Positions 42,383-50,715 of a stretch of DNA of 61,675 bases are shown one piece after another. Source of the DNA: Pseudomonas capsici (GTDB taxonomy: Bacteria; Pseudomonadota; Gammaproteobacteria; Pseudomonadales; Pseudomonadaceae); contig NZ_JAFGZD010000027.1 of the NCBI RefSeq assembly GCF_017165765.1, forward strand, positions 1 through 61,675, in the 5' to 3' direction. The first letter of the stretch is position 1, and every line of letters begins with the position of its first letter. The notes under the pieces were generated by a model that ran no database searches, was not told where the DNA came from, and saw nothing but the letters and a program-made list of their open reading frames with translations. Made by a program: the position numbers and the translations under genes.

Positions 42383-42513
42383 CTCATCACTCACTGTACC
42401 CAGACGATAAACGCCAGGACGGAGTCTGAAGGCGAGTCTGGAGTGCATAAGGGCTCGAACGGATTCATGCGAGACGGGTGCGTGCATTTCGACAACAAGA
42501 GGGGGAGACCCTG

Positions 42514-43260
42514 ATGAATTACAACTGGGACTGGGGCGTATTCTTCAAGTCCACCGGTGTCGGCAGCGAAACCTATCTGGACTGGTTCATTTCCGGTCTG
42601 GGCTGGACCATCGCCATTGCTGTGGCCGCGTGGATCATTGCCTTGATACTGGGTTCCATACTCGGTGTCATGCGTACCGTGCCAAGCCGCCTGGTGGCTG
42701 GCATCGCCACGATCTACGTGGAAATCTTCCGTAATGTGCCACTGCTGGTGCAGCTGTTCATCTGGTACTTCCTGGTGCCCGACCTGCTGCCTGAAAACCT
42801 GCAGGAGTGGTACAAGCAAGACCTCAACCCGACGACCTCGGCATTTCTGAGCGTCGTGATCTGCCTGGGCCTGTTCACCGCTGCACGGGTTTGCGAACAA
42901 GTGCGCACCGGTATCGAGGCCCTGCCAAAAGGCCAGGAATCCGCGGCTCGCGCCATGGGTTTCAAACTGCCGCAGATCTACTGGAACGTGCTGCTGCCAC
43001 AGGCTTACCGGATCATCATTCCGCCACTTACCTCCGAATTCCTGAACGTCTTCAAGAACTCTTCGGTGGCGTCGCTGATCGGCCTGATGGAGCTGCTGGC
43101 GCAGACCAAGCAGACCGCCGAGTTCTCCGCGAACCTGTTCGAAGCGTTCACGCTGGCGACACTGATCTACTTCACCCTGAACATGAGCCTGATGTTGCTG
43201 ATGCGTCTGGTCGAGAAGAAAGTCGCAGTACCGGGACTGATCTCCCTGGGGGGTAAATAA
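42514..43260 (+). CDS. aatQ: Acidic amino-acid ABC transporter permease AatQ
   Basis: An inner-membrane permease of the HisMQ/GltJ family. The 248 residues have about five spans and a conserved EAA loop EALPKGQESAARAMGFKLPQ (about 143-162). I chose ATG 42514 behind GGGGGAG. The stop TAA shares a base with the aatM start (TAATG), so the two are tightly coupled. It forms a heterodimer with AatM. The product is longer than AatM mainly at the N-terminus. Confidence 0.93.
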   Translation: MNYNWDWGVFFKSTGVGSETYLDWFISGLGWTIAIAVAAWIIALILGSILGVMRTVPSRLVAGIATIYVEIFRNVPLLVQLFIWYFLVPDLLPENLQEWYKQDLNPTTSAFLSVVICLGLFTAARVCEQVRTGIEALPKGQESAARAMGFKLPQIYWNVLLPQAYRIIIPPLTSEFLNVFKNSSVASLIGLMELLAQTKQTAEFSANLFEAFTLATLIYFTLNMSLMLLMRLVEKKVAVPGLISLGGK

Positions 43261-43925
43261 TGGACTTCAGTGGAATCGTTCCGGCCATTCCAGGCCTGTG
43301 GAACGGCATGGTCATGACCCTGAAACTGATGGCCCTGGGCATCGTCGGCGGTCTTGTCATCGGCACCATCCTGGCCTTGATGCGCCTGTCATCGAACAAG
43401 CTGCTGGCCAATATAGCGGGCGCTTACGTCAACTATTTCCGCTCGATCCCGCTGCTGCTGGTCATCACCTGGTTCTATCTGGCGGTGCCGTTCGTGCTGC
43501 GCTGGATCACCGGGGAAGACACGCCGATCGGTGCGTTCACCTCCTGCGTCGTGGCGTTCATGATGTTCGAGGCCGCGTACTTCTGCGAAATCGTGCGTGC
43601 CGGTGTGCAGTCCATCTCCAAGGGGCAGATGGGTGCCGCCAAGGCCCTGGGCATGACCTACGGGCAAATGATGCGCCTGATCATCCTGCCTCAGGCATTT
43701 CGCAAGATGACTCCGCTGTTGCTGCAACAGAGCATCATTCTGTTTCAGGACACCTCTCTGGTGTACACGGTCGGTCTGGTGGACTTCCTCAATGCCTCGC
43801 GCGCCAGTGGCGACATCATCGGTCGCGCCAATGAATTCCTGATCATCGCCGGTCTGGTGTATTTCACGATCAGCTTTGCCGCCTCGTTGCTGGTGAAGCG
43901 TCTGCAAAAAAGGTTTGCCATATGA
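43260..43925 (+). CDS. aatM: Acidic amino-acid ABC transporter permease AatM
   Basis: The second permease subunit, GltK-like. The 221 residues hold about five spans and the EAA loop QSISKGQMGAAKALGMTYGQ (about 118-137). It begins at ATG 43260 within the aatQ stop and ends overlapping the aatP start by 4 nt (ATGA). Subunit pairing with AatQ is expected from the family. Confidence 0.93.
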   Translation: MDFSGIVPAIPGLWNGMVMTLKLMALGIVGGLVIGTILALMRLSSNKLLANIAGAYVNYFRSIPLLLVITWFYLAVPFVLRWITGEDTPIGAFTSCVVAFMMFEAAYFCEIVRAGVQSISKGQMGAAKALGMTYGQMMRLIILPQAFRKMTPLLLQQSIILFQDTSLVYTVGLVDFLNASRASGDIIGRANEFLIIAGLVYFTISFAASLLVKRLQKRFAI

Positions 43926-44656
43926 TTTCCATCAAGAACGTCAACAAGTGGTATGGGGACTTCCAGGTACTGACCGATTGCAGCACCGAGGTCAGCAAGG
44001 GTGAAGTGGTCGTGGTCTGCGGTCCGTCCGGTTCCGGCAAATCGACCCTGATCAAATGCGTGAACGCCCTGGAGCCTTTCCAGAAAGGCGACATCGTGGT
44101 CGACGGCACTTCGATCTCCGATCCGAAGACCGACCTGCCGAAACTCCGTTCGCGGGTCGGCATGGTGTTCCAGCATTTCGAGCTGTTCCCGCACCTGAGC
44201 ATCGTGGAAAACCTGACCATCGCGCAGATCAAGGTACTGGGCCGCAGCAAGGCCGAAGCCACCGAGAAAGGCCTGAAGCTGCTGGATCGCGTGGGGCTTT
44301 CCGCCCACGCCCACAAGCATCCCGGCCAGCTTTCCGGTGGTCAGCAGCAGCGTGTGGCGATTGCCCGCGCCCTGGCGATGGACCCGGTGGTCATGCTGTT
44401 CGACGAACCGACCTCCGCCCTCGACCCGGAAATGGTCAACGAAGTGCTCGACGTGATGGTTCAACTGGCTCACGAAGGCATGACCATGATGTGCGTGACC
44501 CACGAAATGGGCTTCGCCCGCAAAGTGGCCAACCGCGTGATCTTCATGGACAAGGGCCAGATCGTCGAAGACTGCGCCAAGGAAGAGTTTTTCGGTGATG
44601 TCAGCGCACGCTCCGAACGTGCCCAGCAGTTCCTCGCCAAGATCCTCCAGCACTAG
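43922..44656 (+). CDS. aatP: Acidic amino-acid ABC transporter ATP-binding protein AatP
   Basis: The ATPase of the importer, GltL/GlnQ-type. The 244 residues show Walker A GPSGSGKST (about 34-42), signature LSGGQQQRVAIARAL, Walker B VMLFDEPTSALDPE and the switch histidine in CVTHEMGFARKVA. It overlaps aatM by 4 nt, closing the transport part of the operon; the sensor kinase gene begins 68 nt later. Confidence 0.95.
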   Translation: MISIKNVNKWYGDFQVLTDCSTEVSKGEVVVVCGPSGSGKSTLIKCVNALEPFQKGDIVVDGTSISDPKTDLPKLRSRVGMVFQHFELFPHLSIVENLTIAQIKVLGRSKAEATEKGLKLLDRVGLSAHAHKHPGQLSGGQQQRVAIARALAMDPVVMLFDEPTSALDPEMVNEVLDVMVQLAHEGMTMMCVTHEMGFARKVANRVIFMDKGQIVEDCAKEEFFGDVSARSERAQQFLAKILQH

Positions 44657-44724
44657 GAAATACCGTTCGCTACCCTGCCCCGCTTCCCGGGGTGTGGGTA
44701 GCTGTTCGGCTCAGGACGACTGTG

Positions 44725-46620
44725 ATGAAATGCGACCCTCATATCTATAACGCTGCGCCGCCATCACTCGCCGTGAAACCCCGTCTGATACGCCAACTGT
44801 TTCTGCCTCCGCTGATCCTCATGCTGATGATCGGCCTGGGCTATATCGCTTATCTGTTCAGCGAGACCCATGGCATCAAGAGCCTCAGCGAAAATGGCGA
44901 ACGCCAGCTGGAGCTGCATGCCCGTACGGTCGAAAGCGAAATCAACAAGTACACCTATCTGCCCAGCGTCCTGGAGCTTGAATCCAGTGTTTCGCAACTT
45001 CTGAGAAATCCCACTCCCGACCTGCAGGGCAAGGTCAACAGTTACCTTGAAGGCCTCAACCGCCGCAGTCGCAGCCGCGCCATTTATGTCATCGACACCA
45101 CCGGCCGCGTGCTGGCCACCAGCAACTGGCGCGATGCTGACAGTTACCAGGGCGAAGACCTGTCGTTCCGCGCCTATTTTCAGGATGCCGTGCGAGGCTT
45201 GCCCGGCCGCTTCTACGGAATCGGCACCACCGTAGGCGAGTCCGGTTATTACCTGGCCCACGGGCTGGAAGAAAGAGGCCGGATCATTGGCGTCGCCGTC
45301 ATCAAGGTGCGCCTCGAAGCACTGGAAGAACGCTGGCAACGGGCGCGCATGGAAGCCTTTGTCAGCGATGAAAACGGCATCATCATCCTGTCCAGCGACC
45401 CGGCACGCCGCCTGAAGTCGGTACGCCCGCTGAACCCCACCATCAAGGAACGTCTGGCGCGCAGCCTGCAATATTACTGGTGGCCGCTGAACGAACTGGT
45501 GCCGCTGGAGCGCGAAACCCTGGCCGAAGGTGTCGAAAAGCTCACCTTCCCGGCCAATGTCAGCGTCGACCGCGAGCACACCCAGGTCAGCTATCTGGCC
45601 CAGACCCGCCAGTTGAGCGACACACCCTGGCACCTGACCCTGCTGACACCGCTCGAAGACCTGCGCCGCGAAGCCGCCAGCCAGGGCATGCTGGTCGCCG
45701 TGGCCTGTGCGCTGGTGGCCTTTCTGCTGATTGCCTGGAACGAGCGTCGCAAGGTGATTTCCACCCGGCTTGCGGCCCGTGAAGCCTTGCAGGCCGCCAA
45801 TGACGAACTGGAACGCAAGATTGCCGAGCGTACCGAGCATCTGCGCGCCAGCAACGAACGACTCAAGGCGCAGATCCGGGAACGCCGACAGGCCGAAGAC
45901 ACACTGCGCAAGGCCCAGGACGAACTGGTTCAGGCGGGCAAGCTGGCGGCTATCGGGCAGATGTCCACCAGCATCGCCCACGAACTCAACCAGCCGCTGG
46001 CCGCATTGCGCACCCTGTCCGGCAATACCGTTCGTTTCCTCGAACGCGGCGCTCTGGACACCGCCAGCACCAACCTGCGGACCATCAACGAGCTGGTGGA
46101 CCGCATGGGTCGCATCACTGCCAGCCTGCGAGCCTTCGCCCGACGCGGCAACGATCAGGGCCAGGCGCAGTTGCGCAAGGCCGTGGAGGCTGCCTTGCAG
46201 TTGTTGAGCGTCAGGCTCGAGAACTTTGCCCTGGACCTGCATCAGGACTTCACCGATGCCGGGCTGGGAATCGATCAGACCCGACTGGAACAGATTCTGG
46301 TCAACCTGATCGGCAATGCCCTGGACGCAATGCATGCCCAGCCCAAACCCGAGTTGTGGCTTGAGGGCGAGGTTGTCGAGGATCGCTATCGTCTGCGCGT
46401 GCGTGACAACGGCCATGGCATCGACGACGAGGCCCGCAAGCATCTGTTCGAGCCGTTTTTCACCACCAAACCCGGTGAACAGGGCCTGGGACTGGGCCTG
46501 ACCCTTTCCGCCAGCCTCGCAGCGGCAGCAGGTGGCAGCCTGAGTGCAGAGTATCCGGCAGGCGGTACAACCTTCGTGCTGTGGCTGCCGCTGGTCAAGG
46601 ATGGGGAGACCGATTCATGA
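44725..46620 (+). CDS. aauS: Sensor histidine kinase AauS, DctB type
   Basis: The membrane sensor that responds to acidic amino acids. The 631 residues have one N-terminal span (IRQLFLPPLILMLMIGLGYIA), a large periplasmic Cache-type domain (about 45-310), a second span near 330-350, a coiled-coil linker, and a DctB-type kinase core. His419 (SIAHELNQPLAAL) is the phosphorylated residue, and the ATPase shows N (LVNLIGNALDA), G1 (DNGHGID) and G2 (GLGLGLTLS) boxes. I chose ATG 44725, giving a short cytoplasmic head; an in-frame ATG at 44692 is possible. It is paired with aauR. Confidence 0.9.
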   Translation: MKCDPHIYNAAPPSLAVKPRLIRQLFLPPLILMLMIGLGYIAYLFSETHGIKSLSENGERQLELHARTVESEINKYTYLPSVLELESSVSQLLRNPTPDLQGKVNSYLEGLNRRSRSRAIYVIDTTGRVLATSNWRDADSYQGEDLSFRAYFQDAVRGLPGRFYGIGTTVGESGYYLAHGLEERGRIIGVAVIKVRLEALEERWQRARMEAFVSDENGIIILSSDPARRLKSVRPLNPTIKERLARSLQYYWWPLNELVPLERETLAEGVEKLTFPANVSVDREHTQVSYLAQTRQLSDTPWHLTLLTPLEDLRREAASQGMLVAVACALVAFLLIAWNERRKVISTRLAAREALQAANDELERKIAERTEHLRASNERLKAQIRERRQAEDTLRKAQDELVQAGKLAAIGQMSTSIAHELNQPLAALRTLSGNTVRFLERGALDTASTNLRTINELVDRMGRITASLRAFARRGNDQGQAQLRKAVEAALQLLSVRLENFALDLHQDFTDAGLGIDQTRLEQILVNLIGNALDAMHAQPKPELWLEGEVVEDRYRLRVRDNGHGIDDEARKHLFEPFFTTKPGEQGLGLGLTLSASLAAAAGGSLSAEYPAGGTTFVLWLPLVKDGETDS

Positions 46621-46653
46621 GGGCTTCCCCGCGTCTTTCGTACTTCAAATACC

Positions 46654-46690
46654 TTTCGCGAATGAATTTGCGCCTACAGGGTTGTGGGCG
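46654..46690. repeat. Partial copy of the TTTCGCGAATGA interspersed repeat
   Basis: TTTCGCGAATGAATTT at 46654 continues into CGCCTACAGGGTTGTGGGCG, resembling one half of the elements at 25750 and 28890. It lies between aauS and aauR. Confidence 0.45.
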
Positions 46691-46731
46691 TGCAGAGAAT
46701 CAGTCGACCTCAAAGGACCTGAGCGTTCACC

Positions 46732-48072
46732 ATGAGTAATTCCAAAATGAACACCGATCTGACTGTACTCATCGTCGAAGACGATCCCCACGTGTTGCTC
46801 GGCTGCCAGCAGGCGCTGGCGCTGGAAGACATTCCCAGCGAAGGCGTATCCAGTGCCGAAGAGGCACTGGCGCGCATCGGTGACAACTTCGCCGGAATCG
46901 TCATCAGTGACATCCGTCTGCCGGGTATCGACGGACTGGAGTTGCTGACCCGCCTCAAGGCTCGCGACAGCAGCCTGCCCGTGGTGCTGATTACCGGTCA
47001 CGGCGACATCTCCATGGCGGTCAATGCCATGCGCGACGGTGCCTATGACTTCATGGAAAAGCCCTTCTCGCCGGAACGGCTGGTGGATGTCGCCCGCCGC
47101 GCCCTCGAACAGCGCGGACTGGCCCGGGAAGTCTGGGCGTTGCGCAAGCAACTGGCCGAACGCAACTCGCTGGAAGGCAAGATCATCGGACGCTCGCCGG
47201 CCATGCAGAATCTGCGGGCGCTGATCGCCAACATTGCCGACACCTCGGCCAATGTGCTGATCGAAGGGGAAACCGGCACCGGCAAGGAACTGGTCGCTCG
47301 CTGCCTGCATGACTTCAGTCGCCGCACCAAAAATCAGTTCGTGGCCCTGAACTGCGGCGGGCTGGCGGAAAGCCTGTTCGAGTCGGAAATCTTCGGCCAC
47401 GAAGCCAACGCCTTCACCGGTGCGGGCAAGCGCCGGATCGGCAAGATCGAACATGCACACAACGGTACGCTGTTCCTCGATGAAGTGGAAAGCATGCCGA
47501 TCAACCTGCAGATCAAGTTGTTGCGGGTCTTGCAGGAGCGCACTCTGGAGCGACTGGGGTCCAACCAGAACGTCGAGGTGGATTGCCGGGTCATCGCGGC
47601 GACCAAGTCCGATCTCAATGAGCTGAGCAAGGCCAACCAGTTCCGCAGCGACCTGTATTACCGCCTCAATGTGGTCACCCTTGAGCTGCCGCCACTGCGC
47701 GAGCGGCGCGAAGACATCCTGCAATTGTTCGAGCATTTCCTGCAGCTGTCGTCACTGCGCTTCGACCGCGAACCGCCACAACTTGACCGGCAGACGGCAT
47801 CGGCCTTGATGAGCCATGACTGGCCCGGTAACGTGCGCGAGTTGCGTAACGTGGCCGAGCGTTACGCGCTGGGACTGCCGGTGTTCAAGAAGTCCGATCA
47901 GGCCGAGAGCCAGAGCCTGGGGTTTGCCGAGGCCGTGGAAGCCTTCGAGCGCAGCCTGCTGCGCGAAGCCCTGCAACGCAGCGGCGGCAACCTCAGCCAG
48001 GCCAGTCAGGAACTGAGCATGGCCAAGACCACGCTGTTCGACAAGGTCAAGAAATACGGGCTGCAAGCCTGA
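46732..48072 (+). CDS. aauR: Sigma-54-dependent response regulator AauR, DctD type
   Basis: The transcription activator partner of AauS. In the 446 residues a receiver domain (about 10-125, Asp60 phosphoacceptor, DIRLPGIDGLE) is followed by the AAA+ domain (about 150-380) with Walker A GETGTGKE (179-186) and a C-terminal helix-turn-helix ending MAKTTLFDKVKKYG. The loop that normally reads GAFTGA is NAFTGA here (226-231), a change at its first position. It should activate the sigma-54 promoter at 41286-41302 through the boxes at 41165-41209. Confidence 0.92.
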   Translation: MSNSKMNTDLTVLIVEDDPHVLLGCQQALALEDIPSEGVSSAEEALARIGDNFAGIVISDIRLPGIDGLELLTRLKARDSSLPVVLITGHGDISMAVNAMRDGAYDFMEKPFSPERLVDVARRALEQRGLAREVWALRKQLAERNSLEGKIIGRSPAMQNLRALIANIADTSANVLIEGETGTGKELVARCLHDFSRRTKNQFVALNCGGLAESLFESEIFGHEANAFTGAGKRRIGKIEHAHNGTLFLDEVESMPINLQIKLLRVLQERTLERLGSNQNVEVDCRVIAATKSDLNELSKANQFRSDLYYRLNVVTLELPPLRERREDILQLFEHFLQLSSLRFDREPPQLDRQTASALMSHDWPGNVRELRNVAERYALGLPVFKKSDQAESQSLGFAEAVEAFERSLLREALQRSGGNLSQASQELSMAKTTLFDKVKKYGLQA

Positions 48073-48091
48073 AGCCGTAAGGGAAGAAATC

Positions 48092-48430
48092 GTGGATCTG
48101 TTACTCAAGGCCCTGCTGGGCGCAGCCGTTGTCGTGATCCTGGCCGCACTGGCCAAGACCCGCAATTACTATATTGCAGGCCTGGTACCGCTGTTCCCGA
48201 CCTTTGCGCTGATCGCCCATTACATTGTCGGCAAGGGCCGCTCGCTCGATGACCTGAAAACCACCATCCTGTTCGGCATGTGGTCGATCATCCCCTACTT
48301 TGTCTATCTGGCGGCCTTGTACCTGCTGGTAGACCGCTGGCGCCTGGAAGTCTCGCTGGCACTGGCAGCAGTGGCCTGGCTGATTGCTGCCACGCTACTG
48401 GTAACGTTGTGGGTGCGATTTCACGGGTGA
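48092..48430 (+). CDS. glpM: GlpM-family membrane protein
   Basis: A 112-residue integral membrane protein with about four spans (LLLKALLGAAVVVILAALA; YYIAGLVPLFPTFALIAHY; ILFGMWSIIPYFVYLAALY; VAWLIAATLLVTLW). It belongs to the GlpM family, which in P. aeruginosa affects alginate production. The start is GTG at 48092, 20 nt after the aauR stop, with GGGAAGAAATC preceding. In P. aeruginosa glpM follows glpD; here it sits 19 kb from glpD. Confidence 0.85.
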   Translation: MDLLLKALLGAAVVVILAALAKTRNYYIAGLVPLFPTFALIAHYIVGKGRSLDDLKTTILFGMWSIIPYFVYLAALYLLVDRWRLEVSLALAAVAWLIAATLLVTLWVRFHG

Positions 48431-48470
48431 TTCGCACCGTCTTCGCTGGGTATTTTGTTGCCCGTGAAGC

Positions 48471-48532
48471 TGTCGCGAGCAAGCTTCCACAGGATGAGTG
48501 CAATTCCTTGTGGGAGGGGGCTTGCCCGCGAC
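48471..48532. repeat. Palindromic repeat of the GTCGCGAGCAAGC type
   Basis: Left arm TGTCGCGAGCAAGC and right arm GCTTGCCCGCGAC flank 35 nt between glpM and the convergent GntR gene. It is one of several copies of this element. Confidence 0.65.
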
Positions 48533-48544
48533 GGGGCAATACGC

Positions 48545-49210
48545 TCAACGCTTCGTGATGCGCTGATAGGCGGCCAGTACGGTGCGTTCCGATTGCACCA
48601 GATAGTTCTCGAGCATCACGGTCGCTTCCTCTACACGCCCTTCTTCGACGCAGCGCAGGATCTTCGCGTTCATGTCCAGATAAGGCACATGCAGGAATTC
48701 CGGGTCGTCGAGCAGCCCGAAAGCCAGTCGCAGCTCAGCTGATATCTGCCCATAGAACACCACCAGCCGCGGGCTGTCGGCCAGTTCGACAATGGCCCTG
48801 TGGAACATCATGTTGGCAGTCCCCACCGCCACCCAGTCCTTTGCTTCCCTGGCATGCATGCCGGCCTCGACCGCTTCGCGCATCTTCAAGGCTCCTGGAT
48901 GCAGCGGGAAGCCTTGAGCAATGGCCTTGCACTCGATGAAACGGCGCACGCGATAGATGTCGATGATCGACGCCATATCGGGCTCGGCCACGGTCACGCC
49001 ACGGTTGGGCTCGTGCTTGAGCAATCCCTCGCGGGTCAGGACCCTGAACGCTTCTCTCAAGGTGTTACGGGAAATCTGCAGGCTATCGGCCAGTGCCGCT
49101 TCGGACAGGCGCTGGCCGGGAACCAGCTCGCCTTCGACCAGCATTCTGCGGATTTCCTGGGTGATGGTTTCTCCCAGCGTGCGAGGAAGGGAGGGAGAAG
49201 CGTCGTTCAT
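48545..49210 (-). CDS. GntR/FadR-subfamily regulator of the pxp cluster
   Basis: A 221-residue GntR regulator: a winged helix at about 8-75 (ITQEIRRMLVEGELVPGQRLSE and ISRNTLREAFRVLTREGL) and an FCD effector domain about 85-215. It binds a small carboxylate-type ligand in relatives. I chose ATG 49210 rather than a start 21 codons upstream, since the shorter form matches the family N-terminus. It is divergent from the NRAMP-like carrier gene, with a TTGTTCAACAA operator candidate between them, so it probably represses the pxp genes until 5-oxoproline or a derivative is present. Confidence 0.8.
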   Translation of the reverse strand: MNDASPSLPRTLGETITQEIRRMLVEGELVPGQRLSEAALADSLQISRNTLREAFRVLTREGLLKHEPNRGVTVAEPDMASIIDIYRVRRFIECKAIAQGFPLHPGALKMREAVEAGMHAREAKDWVAVGTANMMFHRAIVELADSPRLVVFYGQISAELRLAFGLLDDPEFLHVPYLDMNAKILRCVEEGRVEEATVMLENYLVQSERTVLAAYQRITKR

Positions 49211-49356
49211 GAGCAATCCAGAATGAGAAAAACCGGCAGATGTTCCCTGAGAGCTTAGTGCGTGGCAAGGCACAAGCGCGCCGCGTGCTTCATTAAGTAG
49301 CGCTCACGGGTGAAAGGGTAACAATATGGTGCAAATAACTCACTCAAAGATATATG

Positions 49357-49369
49357 ATTGTTCAACAAT
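49357..49369. promoter_or_regulatory. Candidate GntR operator between the GntR and NRAMP-like genes
   Basis: ATTGTTCAACAAT is a palindrome whose core TTGTTCAACAA fits TNGTNNNACNA, the general FadR-subfamily operator. It lies 93-106 nt upstream of the carrier start in the divergent promoter region. Confidence 0.55.
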
Positions 49370-49462
49370 GTATTGGCTATACGCCTACATTACAGCGGTA
49401 TTGAATAGGGTTTGGCACGCTCATTGCTCAAGCAAGATACCTCTCACTGTAGGAATCAGGCC

Positions 49463-50695
49463 GTGACACAGACCACCAAAGAGTTTACAAAAGCGCGGCG
49501 CGCATCGTTGATCGCCGCCATTTTCATGATGGCGACGTCAGCTATCGGGCCAGGCTTCCTGACCCAGACGGCTACGTTCACTGCAACGCTGGGAGCGGCG
49601 TTTGCTTTCGGCATCCTGGCCTCGATCCTGATCGACTTTGTCGTTCAACTGAATGTCTGGCGAATCGTGACCCTGACCAAAATGCGCGCAGCCGATCTGG
49701 CCAACGCGGCCATTCCGGGGAGCGGATACCTGTTGTCGGTACTGGTGATCTGCGGTGGCCTGGTTTTCATGCTGGGTAACATTGCCGGTGCGGGCCTGGG
49801 TTTGAATGCCTTGACCGGCCTCGATCCCAAATGGGGCGGCTTGTTGAGCGCACTGCTCGCCATCGCGATTTTTTCGTCGCACCGGGCGGGCGTTGCCATG
49901 GACCGCATCATGATCGTGCTGGGCCTGCTGAAAGTGGGCCTGATCATTTTCGCGGCCTTCGCGACTCATCCGCCGCTGGGTGAAGCCCTGCGCCAGACGG
50001 TACTGCCCGATCTGATCGACTTCGCCTCCATCACGACCATCGTCGGTGGCACAGTCGGCGGCTACATCACCTATGCCGGTGCTCACCGCCTGCTCGATCG
50101 CGGGACCGTGGGTGTGGAACACATTGAAGCGGTATCCCGTGCTGCACTGACGGGCATTCTGGTCACCGGCGTTGCCCGTTACATCCTGTTTCTGGCTATT
50201 CTCGGGGTCGTTGCCAGCGGCGTCGTCATCGACGTGTCGGGTAAAGGCGCAAACCCTGCTGCCCAGGCGTTCCATGCGGCTGCCGGCGATATCGGCATGA
50301 TGATGTTCGGTCTGGTGCTGTGGGCAGCAGGTATCAGCAGTGTGATTGGTGCGTCTTATACGACAATGTCCTTCACAACCGTGTTCTCGAAACGAATTAC
50401 CGAGCGTGTACGTAACCTGGCCACTGTCGGTTTCATTGTCATTACGCTCTCGGTGTATATGTTGCTGGGTAAACCACCGGCAGCGCTGCTGGTATTCGCG
50501 GGCGGTTTCAACGGCCTGATTCTGCCGCTGGGCCTGAGCATATTCATGTACGTGGGCTGGCGCCGTTCCGACCTGATGGACGGCTATCACTACCCTCGCT
50601 GGCTGCTGGTGCTCGGCGTGCTGACCTGCCTGTTGTCCTGGTTCATGGCCTACAAGTCGGCAGGTGCCATCTTTGCCTTCATCAACGCGGCCTGA
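49463..50695 (+). CDS. NRAMP-superfamily carrier lacking canonical metal ligands
   Basis: A 410-residue membrane carrier with about eleven spans that belongs to the NRAMP superfamily by length and overall pattern. The first helix, which in metal transporters contains DPGN, reads GPGF (29-32), and the counterpart of the sixth-helix MPH motif reads AGAH (203-206). Loss of Asp, Asn and Met argues against Mn(II)/Fe(II) transport. Its place beside pxpA, as for ycsG beside ycsF in Bacillus, fits transport of 5-oxoproline or another organic acid, which is inference. I chose GTG 49463 with AGGAATC upstream. Confidence 0.8.
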   Translation: MTQTTKEFTKARRASLIAAIFMMATSAIGPGFLTQTATFTATLGAAFAFGILASILIDFVVQLNVWRIVTLTKMRAADLANAAIPGSGYLLSVLVICGGLVFMLGNIAGAGLGLNALTGLDPKWGGLLSALLAIAIFSSHRAGVAMDRIMIVLGLLKVGLIIFAAFATHPPLGEALRQTVLPDLIDFASITTIVGGTVGGYITYAGAHRLLDRGTVGVEHIEAVSRAALTGILVTGVARYILFLAILGVVASGVVIDVSGKGANPAAQAFHAAAGDIGMMMFGLVLWAAGISSVIGASYTTMSFTTVFSKRITERVRNLATVGFIVITLSVYMLLGKPPAALLVFAGGFNGLILPLGLSIFMYVGWRRSDLMDGYHYPRWLLVLGVLTCLLSWFMAYKSAGAIFAFINAA

Positions 50696-50715
50696 TTTCA
50701 ACGGAGATAATTTAC

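Noticed and set aside
49463..50695. Calling the carrier a manganese/iron NRAMP transporter
   Set aside because: The helix-1 and helix-6 ligand motifs are missing, and all neighbours point to 5-oxoproline rather than metal metabolism.
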